Source: Haemaphysalis longicornis
Taxonomy: Eukaryota; Arthropoda; Arachnida; Ixodida; Ixodidae
DNA: 64,000 nt
Assembly (NCBI GenBank): GCA_013339765.2
Contig: CM023450.1
Span: 97,392,820 to 97,456,819, forward strand
Direction: 5' to 3'
In this document: piece by piece, positions 42,858 through 54,800 of the stretch
Position numbering within the stretch: position 1 is the stretch's first letter
Layout of the letters: each line of letters begins with the position of its first letter
Position numbers and translations under genes: made by a program
Notes under the pieces: generated by a model
The model's database searches: none
Seen by the model: the letters and a program-made list of their open reading frames with translations, nothing else
What the model was told of the DNA's origin: nothing

Positions 42858-45800
42858 GTGCGTCCTGCGTCAATGCTTGTTTATGGCGCCGATTGCGGAA
42901 GTGCAGTGTACGCGACTTGATCGCGCCGATGTGCGCGCGTGGCGGAATTACAGCGCGCTTTATAAATAGCAATATCAGTGCGGGGTCACAGCTAGCCGTC
43001 AACGCAGGCGGGCTGTATTAACAATTTCGCATTCATAACTTTAAGAAAGTGCGTAGATGTACTTTGATTTTGTGTGTGTGTGGTGCATATAAGTAGGTAA
43101 CAACACTAAAGCAAAAATGTGGCACACACTTTGCTCCCTAGCAGGAGTAAATGGGAGGCTGGGGCCAGCTAGGAATTTAACCATAGACCAGCTGGTTCCA
43201 GCCGGTCCCAGCTAGCATTTACTCTTGGGAGGTCAAAGAGACATACTGTCCACAGTTGCTCAATCTTCACAACTACTGCTGGCCACGTGGGGTATGAGTC
43301 TTAATATGTGCGGCAAAAGTGGCTCTCACGTAACCTCAAAACGTGCCATAGCGTCATCTTTGAGTTTACGTCTGGTAGAGTTTTTCACTTTAGGCACGCT
43401 GCAATATACAGGAAAGGTGGCACGCTTAATTATGCCCTGAGCTGGGAAGTGCAGTAGCTCACACAGGGGCAGAATTCTCAGTTTTGTCCATTTCATGTTC
43501 ATTTAAAAGTGTCTGTTTCAAGCGAGCCCTGATTGGCTGGATGCAGGCGACCAGATGTGACGCAGTACATGCATTGGTTGGAGGCCTCGTAAGTGCAACC
43601 ACGTCACGGCTGAAACAGATGGGAAGTGGACTTTTTTGAAATGGGAACAGCTCGGAATTCCACCCCAAATCTCGTCTATTTGAGGCTACCACTCCCATTG
43701 TTCCAATTATTTTCGCTGTATGGATGCTAGAAAAACTAATGCGTGACTTTTTTGTGGACAAATTACCCTGCAATTGTTTTAAACGAGGAAAAATGCAGAG
43801 TTCATTGCTGTCTTGGAGGAAGAGGAAAGAAAACAGAATGTGGTAAAATAGATGTATTTGTCAACATGCAAGCTCACACACCTCCTCCGCAATATGGTCC
43901 GCACATTAGCGGGGAACGTGGCTTGGTCTCTCTCAAGGAGAGGAGCCGGTGTGCCACTCCTCATTCACACTGTACTTGGTTATCCTTGGATTTTCTTGAA
44001 GCTTTGTGTACATCTTATCCTAAGGGAATCCTCTTCAAGAGCATACATTCTCTTGTGGCGAAAGCAGGATTTGTAGAACAACTCTTCCACAACTTTTTTG
44101 GGCCTTAGCGGGAGGGTATGTAAAGAGAGTTAGCACAGGACTGGGACAATTGGAGATTAATGGGAGAGGCCTTTGCCCTGCAGTGGGTGTAGATAGGCTG
44201 GTGAGTGATGATGATGATGTAAAGAGGGTGAAATTTGTGGCAGAGGAGCTTTGTGACCTGCTTGGATGCAGACTGATTTTTTGCTGGAGCCAAGCGTGCT
44301 TCACATGCCGGAGTTACAAAATGTTTCGATGAATGCTTTGGAAGAAGAGCATCGGCATGATGGAGGTGAAGCGGGATTATTTTGCCGGGTTGAAGATTCT
44401 CCCTTGTGTGCCACCCACGTTGTTAATAGGCTGGGGGCGAAAGACCTCCTTTCCCCTTTCCTGTGTGCACGGGTCAATGTCAGGAAGCAAACCTCGGTTC
44501 ATGGTGATAGCTCAGTGTGAAATGAAATGGACACTGTTTCCTTCACCTTGCTCCTACCGTTTCTTTTAATACACAACCCCTCCCCTGGAGGAAGTCTTAA
44601 ATTTATCACTGGCTTTTGCTTTAACAATTTAGATACGCACTTCTCCAGGAGCTGTAACACAAACTATAATTTTGACAACGCTGTACACCTGCTGTATGAT
44701 ATTGGTCATGGAACGTCTTTATTTTTTCCTTACAGACATACCATCTATTTGTTCTGATGTCGCAAGGTGCCCAATCACTTTGTTCAGCTGTTGCTGCACC
44801 TGATCTTGTGCAGTAGCCGTGAACAGGCATGGCACGTCTCGCTCCACCTGCAGTGGCCGTTTTGGAGGTTCTATGGCATCCAGGAGCCTGCGTCGGTCGT
44901 CTTCTCGATCCTGAACGGCGTCTTCCACGTGTGGATGTGGCGCAAGTTCAGGAAGGTGGTCCCCCCATCGGCTCCCCACTACATCATCTGGAAGGGGCAG
45001 GCAGTGGTGAGTGGCAGCTGGCCACACCTGCTGCACAAGCTTGCAAAACGTCTTTGCTTATGTTTTCTTTTGAAAAGCTTTCTGGTAGAGTTTAGTTAAT
45101 TTTTTTTTAGCGGGCAGGTTTTTTCAGTAAGATGGAAAAAAAAGGGGCACAAAGGGCTGCAGTCGAAGAGAGAGGGCAATATTTTGGGTTGTGCAGAGTG
45201 CTCTATTGTTGCGTGTGTGCAAAGGAAAGATTTGACATCCGCCTCAATGCAGCCGTACGGCTGCAAAGGAAAGCTATACAGCTTTCTAAGAAACTTCGCA
45301 GTTAAGGAAAAATTCGTCCTGGTCCAGGATTCGAACCCAGGACCACTGCTAAACCGGAGCAGTCGCCCTACCAACTGAGCTAACCAGGAGAGTAGCCGTT
45401 TGAAGCGCGAGAGCGAAACTTGGGGATTTCCCCTAAATCTGGTCGATTAACAGTTGTTTGTGTAGGTTTTGAATGTGAAAGCAAGAAACGGCCCAATGAG
45501 CAAAATGCCGGCTTTGGCGTCAGCATTGGAAGCTGAGAACCTTCTCCCATGCTACTGCAACGCATTCAACCACACAAACTTCACATTAATAAAAACTAGG
45601 GGCTGTAATGTGGCTGTAAAGCCGCATTCTTTCCTGCTGATATTACCAAGCGGGGCATCAGTCACCATTACTGGCAGCAGAAAAGTGGAATAAAGCACTG
45701 AGCAGCGTTCAACTGGGCATTGACGCTTCTACATTCACAGCCCACAAAAAGTGCCTAGCTGTCCTGGGAGTTATTTTCTTGTTTTTGGAAGACAGTTGAC

Positions 45801-48800
45801 GTTTGTGCCAGATACGTATGTTTAAAAGGAATGTAGAATGATAAAGAGTGAGGAGGCTGTATGTTTGACGTCTTGCTAAGCTTCCAATTCAAAAGAACGT
45901 GTGATCCTCCTTTCTGCGCTCTCCGTAGGGCGTGTTCATTTGAAATCCTTTTATCTGCAGTACCTCGAGATATTTCTTTGCAAATGGTGTAAATATGAAA
46001 CATTTGCATGTATGTACAATGTTTTTGCGCACTCTCTTTCAGTTGTCAATTAATGCCTGGTTTTGGTCGGCTGTCTTTCATGCAAGGGACACTCCGCTGA
46101 CGGAGGTAGGATGGTTTCTTTCTTGCCACCTGGATTTTTTTTTTTCTCTCTCTCTCCACACGGACATGTTTATGGTGCCACCATTAATGGGTGGCGTTCA
46201 GAAACAAAATACAACTTTATTCAGTTTGAAAGAAATAGACTTTATTAACTCACTCAGGTCCATTCCAGCCACGAAAGACGTTTTTTCAACCAAAAAAGCA
46301 AAGCGAGAAATACTGGGATAACTTACTAAATTCCCGCTGCAGTGACATAATATATGGGTAGGATTGTTCGTTTTCGGGTTTTATGTGTTTTTAAAATTGG
46401 GGGCTAAAAATTGGGTACTATTTTTCACACTGATAATCGGGGAGACATATTTTCTTTAATGTAAAATCATTCCAATTTTTTTTTTCGGGGGGGGGGGGGT
46501 TAAATTTAGAGATGTACTAAGTAATACACTCAGTTTATTTTATCAAAAGGTATCAAGAACTTCTTAATATTAGCACACTTGAATTGGTGTTTACCGTAAA
46601 ATACCGAGCAAGCGCCCCCCTCAAAGTGCAGATAGTTCAGGGAATTTTTTGGGGGGGGGAGGGGGGGGCTCGTTAGAAACTTCCTCATAATTCAAAATGG
46701 CGATGTGTAAATGTTCACCAACCTTACACCCCCCCCTGAAAAAGAAAAAAAATAATGCAGTTCATTCAGGAGAAACATTTTTAGTAAACATGCAGTCTAT
46801 GAAGCCCCTCTTGGCACAACCAGTGTTAGCAATTCATACGGTGTTCCCGTCAACCGCGTTGTTGGTCCTTTTAGCCAGAGAATCCATTCTTGCCTCTTGC
46901 CATCATCTGTCCATTTTTGAGGTGTTGAAAAAGGTCTACTCATGAGGTGTCCGGAGTTTGTTCACGGTGAAACAAAAAGGCCTAGGTGCATCTCAGAAAT
47001 CTTCAGGTGTCTTCTGGCTTTCGTTACGAATGCTTGTCACGAACCACCGTCGTCACAGTCACAAGCACATTAGGCTACGTCAGATGACAATAACAAAATT
47101 GCGAGCGTGTGCGGAATTAACGGCTACCCTGAGTTCTTAGATTGGATTCTGGTTTAGCCAAGAGCGCAGTCAAAAGTGTTCCTGGGGCGGTTTCAGTTTC
47201 ATTGGTTTGGGCCATCAATGGTGGTTGGGGTAGGGGGGGGGGGGGGGGGGGGTGCCTTGTCGGTAATGCGTGAAAACTCAAAATACTCAGGTAATGAGAG
47301 GGGGGCGCTTGATCGGTATTTTACGGGTAGTTCGAGCACTCGGGCAGGGTTTTCTTGCAAATACCCTCCGAAATTTGGTGTTTGTTTGGAACTGAATCAG
47401 TGATGATGTCAGTAAAGAGCATTGATAATCAACATTTTATTCACAAAAAGCTGGCCATCGATTGTTTACACATCCTTGTTTAAATATATTATCATCTGCA
47501 TGCGGAACTGTCGGTCTCCATTCGAAACCTGTCCGACCGTTGAACATATCTCAGCCGGGAGAAAGTTCTTATGACGTCACAGCTTCTGTTAGCTCGGCAC
47601 AACAATGTCAGTGCAGCATTTGCCAGTCTGGGGCAGCGAGTGCTAGAGTCATGCCAGTACTCAATGAGTTCGACAGCTGTGTTTGTGGGGCTTGCTTTCA
47701 GCAAGTACTGGTTGAGAACGGCGGACCGTCAGTCCCCGATTGTGCCGATCGGTAATTTGGAAAGGTCCATTCGGGAAGAAATCAGGTTTAACCCGATTCT
47801 CTTGAAACATGTTGGGGGTGTAAGAATCGAGTAAAATCGGGTTTACTTGAAAACGAACAACCCTAAATATGGGCAGGAATGACGTATTATGGGCACACAC
47901 TAAAAACAGTTATCACTCTGTCAACTGCACGTCAGCGTTCAAGTCATATGATCAAACAGAAATAGAGCAGTCGCCACAGCTTCATCTGTCTTCCGTAATA
48001 TCTCGATTATTTATTTGAAGTTTGTGGTAAAATTGGCATCATTGTTGTCATAACAAAGCAGTTTTGTTAACAAAGCAAACTTGTAATATATCTTCATCAC
48101 CCCTTTAATGTCTACAAGGAACAGAAAGCTTAGCAACGGCTTGGCTCTAGTTGTATTGCACAGCAGCTCGGAATATTGGCACAGGCCATCACAACAGCCT
48201 GACGTCTGCAGATTTCAGCCGACACTGCGATTTTATTAGAATTGCGCACTAGGCAGATAAGCAGCAGGAAGTCGCCTCTTTCTCTAAGGTTTGGGGCTTG
48301 TTAATTGCAAAGATTTCAGTGGTGGCACGACGAGGTGCACTGTTTAAGAAGGTGTTCAGTGACAACTTGTGAGAAAATGATACAAACGATAGGGTGTCAC
48401 AGTCACATGGACAACCCATAACGACATTGTTGTTGTTAAATCATTAAGGCAACAATTGAACGTGGCATGCCACCAAATGTTGGCAAAGAAGTGGTCTATC
48501 ACTTAAAATTGATGCGTATCTTGTTAACAAAAGCGGCCAAGATTTAATGGCCAGGGAAGGCTATATCGGGCTTGCCAAGGAAGTCTTGCGCTCATATCTC
48601 TTGTGGGCCCTTCTTGAGACACCACTCAAATTAGATTGTGGGAATGGCCGAATTTTTTTTTTTGTTAAATGGGAATCCTATTTAAAACAAGCCTCTAAGC
48701 AAGTTTTAGGGCTCATGTGTTTAGGCACAATATTTTGGAAACATAATGGAACTTGGGCTGGTTGCAACGTACTCATTTTGATGAGCATGACAAAAGAAAC

Positions 48801-51800
48801 AAAAATGCTTCTCCTGTTCATTCTTTTATTTTCCTTGTTTCTTGTGTAGCCCGCATGAAATTTCAAGTTCATGAAATTTCAGTGAGGTTTCAATTTTATG
48901 CCTTTCTTTTCTTGGTGGATATTGACGACTCATTATTCCCTGAATTTTCTTCTCTTTTCGTAACAGAAACTTGATTACTACTGTGCCTTTTCTGTGGTGC
49001 TCTACTCGCTCTACAGTTTGTGTATGAGGTAAGCAGTGGGAGTGGAAAGACCGTTCCTCAGAAGTGTTTAGTTTTTTTGTTGTAATTGTCTGTATGTTAT
49101 GGGTGAACCTTGATAGGCAGCTGGACTTTTCTACTCGTCACAGTAATGTTAAAGATGGGCAAATATTTACAAGATTACAACAAGTGTTGGGAAAGAGTTG
49201 TAAGAACCTCATATTGAAGCAACCGAAAATAGCTGAGCATCTCTACAGAAAATATGGATTCTTCATGGGCACATTAAAATTACTCATCATGAAGCTTTAG
49301 CTGGTTTAGCACACAACACGCCTCGCCCTCAACCATGCACATCTATGTCTGCCATCCTACAGATCTCCCAACTGATGTGCTGTGACATAAATTCAGATGT
49401 ACGTTAGGAGACTAGATTTCATTATTTTGTTGTGAATGTTGTACCTACCTGATGCTACGCTGTCAAATGGTTTAACGGAATATCTGCGCACGAATATTAG
49501 AATAATTCATGTTTGCTATTCTATTCGATTTTCAGTGAAATTTTACTGCTTCTAGCATTCAAAGGTTTCAAATATTTCTAACTTATGAATAATTCGCAGC
49601 AAAAGTTGGCTCTGCTGCACAAAATGCGAATTTTCACCATGTCCTTTCGGGTGAGCTTTTTTGCACGACACCAACTTCGTGCAAAAAAGCCTAACGTGTG
49701 TAGGCCTTGCGCTAAACAAGTGTATGCTAACCCCGGTGAATGTTAAGCTGAATATTATAATGCTACTTGGATAAATTAATGAGCTAAAAAGGAGTTTCCT
49801 GTAAATTTATGAAAAAAAAGCTTAGTGCATAAGCCTTGCACCAAACAAATGTGTGCTAACTCCGGTGTATATTAGATGAATATTGGAATGCTTCTTAGAT
49901 AAATTTATGAGCCAAAAAGGAGTTTCCTGTAAATATATGGCGTGAGTTAGCAGTTCAAGAGTTATTACTCCTTGCCAATGTTTGCAGTAAGGCAATCATC
50001 ATAACATCCATTAGTACGCCTAGCGCAATGGCCTCTCTTCAGTAATGGCAAGAGGGCAATGAGTTAGTCTTTTTTTTCCTTATCACATGAACAATTAAAT
50101 GTGTTACATCTGGACTGCATGCCTAAGTTATCCTCTTTTCTTTTGTTTTAGAAGCTTTATACACACTAAAAAGCAAATATGTTTGTATTCAAAATTGTTC
50201 AGTTCAATTTGCTGTCAGTTTTTACTACTCATATTCAATTCATGGTCCCAAATTTGGTACTCGCACACTTGGCACCCCTCTTTTCCCTTAACCAGGTTAT
50301 AACTAGAGACCGGAAATTTAGGCAAAATGCCTATTTTTTTCTTGAGTCCGTATCAAGCCTATGTAACATATAAGCATGAACTAAGGGAAGGGGGGCATTT
50401 TAAGCAATACTTCATTGTGCCTATAATGCTTATTTTGGCTATATTGGCTTTTTAGCCTCTAAAAATCCTTTTTTTTTTTGTTATGTATGCTTTTTTGGTT
50501 TTTCGAGTCGGTGGTCTGCACGGACTGTTCTCGCTTCAGAGGCCCGCAACAAAGTGTTTGTCGCACCCCGCTTAAAAAAAAACATGAGCCGTGTCAAGCC
50601 GTGCACAAGCCACCGGCACCTAGGCCTCGTCACATCGGCCGAGGCGCCAGAGGCCCGTACGCCGCAAACCGCAGCCAACCTCACTGACGTCACCGTTGTC
50701 CACACGAGCTGTTTTGGTCTATGTCCTTCTGACGCGCTGTGTCCGCGGACCAACGGCGAGAACTTTTGCCCATGTGCCCCATCCATTTCTAACGCAATAA
50801 AAAGCGCGGCACCCATGAATATATGGGATTCAACGGTGCTGTGAAAAGCTGAGCAGGTCGTTCTGCTCTGTCAATGAATAAATACCTGCAGTGAAGATCT
50901 TTCTTCGGTTTGCAGTTGTGTCTTCAAGCAGCAGTTACCGATTGTCCCTCTTCTACCACAGCCCATTACCACGACTGAAAAACTAGGCAAAGGGCGGAAA
51001 ACTACTACAAATACACTCGCCGGAGCTACTAACAGCATTGCAGACGACAAAAGCATCGCAGCTGAAATTGTTTACACCACGGTACACTTGAACGTGAATT
51101 GGCACATTTGTGTGCTTATTTCACACTCTTAGCAAAAGCATTTCCGCAGCTGACAGCTTGGGCGCCACTCTGACCAGTAATGCTGAGCTGATTTCGATGG
51201 TCCAGGACCTACCCGCCACAATCCCCAAAGGACCGGTTCCTGATAGAGCCTCCTGTGTGACAATCTGCCATTCTGTCTGACATTAAACTCCTGAATTCCC
51301 TGCGTTAAAAGAGCCGCTGAAGGTTCTGAGACCCAAACATAATGATATCTCAGGTGGAATCAGGTCACGAAGCGTCCCTAAGAACAAGCACGCTCCCCCA
51401 ACTTCAGTGAACGTTGAGTGTTGTTTTTTCACACACAATTATCGACCGAAATGTGGTACATTGATTGATTGATTGTGGGGTTTAACGCGCCGACGCAACG
51501 AAGGCGATGAGGCGCACCGTAGTGGAGGGCTCCGGATTAATTTTGACCACCTGGGGATCTTTAACGTGCGCCGAAATCTCGTACACACGGCGTTTTTGCT
51601 TTTCGCCTCCATCAGAAAAACGGCCGTTGCACAGCAGCTCAGAATATTGGCACAGGCCATCACAACAGCCTGACGCCTGCAGACTTCAGCCGACAATCGA
51701 TTTTATTAGAACTGCGCATTAGGCAGATAAGCAGCAGGAAATCGCCTCTTTCTCTAAGGTTTGGGGCTTGTTAGTTGCAAAGATTTCAGTGGTGGCACGG

Positions 51801-54800
51801 TGAGGTGTGTGTTCAGTGACAACTTGTGAGAAAATGATACAAACGATAGGGTGTCACAGTCACATAGGGGATTCATGGACAACCCATAACGAAATTTGTT
51901 GTTGTTAAATTAATTAAGGCAACAATTGAACGTGGCATGCACCAAATGTTGGCAAAGAAGTGGTCTATCACTTAAAATTGATGCTTATCTTGTTAACAAA
52001 AGCGGCCAAGATTTAATGGCCAGGGAAGGCTATATCGGGCTTGCCAAGGAAGTCTTGCGCTCATATCTCTTATGGGCCCTTCTTGAGACACCACCCAAAT
52101 TAGATTGTGGGAATGGCCGAATTTTTTTTTTTGTTAAATGGGAGTCCTATTTAAAACAAGCCTCTAAGCAAGTTTTAGGGCTCGTCTGTTTAGGCACAAT
52201 ATTTTGGAAACATAATGGAACTTGGGCTGGTTGCAACGTACTCATTTTGATGAGCATGACAAAAGAAACAAAAATGCTTGTCCTGTTCATTCTTCTATTT
52301 TCTTTGTTTCTTGTGTAGCCCTCATGAAATTTAAAGTTCATGAAATTTCAACGAGGTTTCAATTTTATGCCTTTCTTTTCTTGTATCGTGGATATTGACG
52401 ACTCATTATTCCCTGCATTTTCTTCTCTTTTCATAACAGAAACTTGATTACTACTGTGCCTTTTCTGTGGTGCTCTACTCGCTCTACAGTTTGTGTATGA
52501 GGTAAGCAGTAGGAGTGGGAAGACCGTTCCTCAGAAGTGTTTAATTTCATTGTTGTAATTATCTGTATGTTATGGGTGAACCTTGCTAGGCAGCTGGACT
52601 GTTCTACTCGTCACAGTAATGTTGTTAAAAATGGGGCAATATTTGCAACAAATGTTGGAAAGAGTTGTGAGAACCTTGTATTGAAGCAACCGAAAATAGC
52701 TGAGCATCTCTGCACAAAATATGAATCCTTCATGGGCACATTAAAATTACTGATTATAAAGCTTTAGCTGGGTTTGCAGACAACACGCCTCGCCCGCAAC
52801 CATGCACATCTACGTCTGACATCCTACATATCTCTCAACCGATGTTCTGGGACATAAATTCAGATACACATTAGAAGACTAGATTTTTCATTGTTTTGTT
52901 GTGAATGTTGTACCTACCTGCTGTTACGCAGTCAAATGGTTTAACGAAATATCTGCAAATATTAGAATAATTCATGTTTGCTATTCAATTCGATTTTCAG
53001 GGAAATTTTACTGGTTGAAGCATTCAAAGGTTTCAAATTTTTCTAACTTACGAATAATTCGCCGCAAAAGTTGACTCTGCTGCATAACGTGCAAATCTTC
53101 ACCAAATGGTAGCATGTCCTTTCGGGTGAGCTTTTTTTCACGACACTGACTTTGTGCAAATAAGCTTAACGTGTATAAGTCTTGCGCTAAACAAGTGTAT
53201 GCTAACTCCGGTGGTGTATGTTAGACGAATATTGGAATGCTACTTAAATTTATGAGCCAGAAAGGAGCTTCCTGTCAGTATGTGGCATGAGTTAGCAGTT
53301 GGAGTTATTACTCCTTGGCAATGCTTGCAGTAAGGCAATCATAACATCCGTTAGTAGGCCTAGCAAGGGCCTCTCTTCAGTAATGGGAGGCAGGCAATGA
53401 ATTAATTTTTTTCCTTATCACATGAACAATTAAATGTGTTACATCTTAACCGCACGCCTAAGTTGTCCCCTTTTCTTTTATTTTAGAAGCTTTATACACA
53501 CTAAAGCAAATATGCTTGTATTCAAAATTGTTCAGTTCAATTTGCTGTCAGTTTTTACTACTCATATTCAATTCATGGTCCCAAATTTGACGCGTTGCCG
53601 CGGACCAACGGCGAGAACTTTTGCCCATGTGCCCCATCCATTTCTACGCAATAAAAAGCGCGGCACCCATGAATATATGGGATTCAACGGTGCTGTGAAA
53701 GCTGAGCAGGTCGTTCTGCTCTGTCAATGAATAAATACCTGCAGTGAAGATCTTTCTTCGGTTTGCAGTTGTGTCTTCAAGCAGCAGTTACCGATTGTCC
53801 CTCTTCTACCACAGCCCATTACCACGACTGAAAAACTAGGCAAAGGGCGGAAAACTACTACAAATACACTGCCGGGCTACTAACAGCATTGCAGACGACA
53901 AAAGCATCGCAGCTGAAATTGTTTACACCACGGTACACTTGAACGTGAATTGGCACATTTGTGTGCTTATTTCACACTCTTAGCAAAAGCATTTCCGCAG
54001 CTGACAGCTTGGGCGCCACTCTGACATAATGCTGAGCTGATTTCGATGGTCCAGGACCTACCGCCACAATCCCCAAAGGACGGGTTCCTGATAACCTCCT
54101 GTGTGCAATTGCATTGTTGTAAGGACCCTGAACACGCGTTAGAGGCCAGCGAAGGGGCCCCATAATTTAGTGAATGGGAGGTCTTAAGGCAAACTCGTAA
54201 ACGTGGTTTTTGTTTTCGCTCATCAACCCGGGACAATGACCGAAATGTGGTACAACTTCAAGCCGCAAATATAGCGATGGGTGTGGCTGCCATTGCTTTT
54301 AAGCTTTTCTTTTGTTTTCGAATCACCCTGCATTTCACGTAAACCTGTTAAAATAGCAACTCTGTGTGGCTTATTTTCACGAATAAAATAAAATTACTTT
54401 CCCTCACTACAATACTTGTCCGCAGTTTTTACTGCAAGTCATAAATTTGTAGCCAAATATGCTGCTCAAGTAAATACGAATTGAGCCTATATGTGCCTAA
54501 ATGACAATATTTTGTGCCTATAAATGCCTAAATGGCACTTTTCAGTGCCTATTATAGGCGCCTAAAACCACGTTCTTTTTCGTGCCTAAAGTTCCGGTCT
54601 CTAGTTATAACAATCACACTTTGTTGAATTTCCAACATTTTCATGGGTTGGTTTGACTTTGTTGCCTTTCAGTTTCATCTTGTTGGCAGCTCACACCTTG
54701 ACACGAAAAATGAAAAGGCATGCTGCCCTTTTCATCCTAGCCAAACTTGTGAAACAGGGGTTTGCAAACAGCTGCGTTCTTGAGTGTCACCGAATATGAC

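Larger units (their letters stand above)
50304..54603. mobile_element. hAT-like element ends enclosing duplication copy 2
   Basis: The left end TAGAGACCGGAAATTTAGGC and the right end GCCTAAAGTTCCGGTCTCTA are inverted. Both are flanked by the same 8 bases GTTATAAC (50296-50303 and 54604-54611). A TAGAG start and an 8-base target duplication fit the hAT superfamily. No transposase is seen. Removing the duplicated part leaves an element of about 1.5 kb, so the original was a short non-autonomous hAT later spread apart by the tandem duplication. Confidence 0.8.

Noticed and set aside
45315..45392. Possible functional tRNA gene on the minus strand (paired acceptor and T arms)
   Set aside because: The anticodon loop lacks the U33 position and the stem is out of register, and SINE body sequence follows directly. 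Called as the head of a tRNA-derived SINE.
50554..50844. Possible hAT transposase fragment
   Set aside because: The translated sequence shows no hAT dimerisation or DDE motif; it is non-autonomous element interior.
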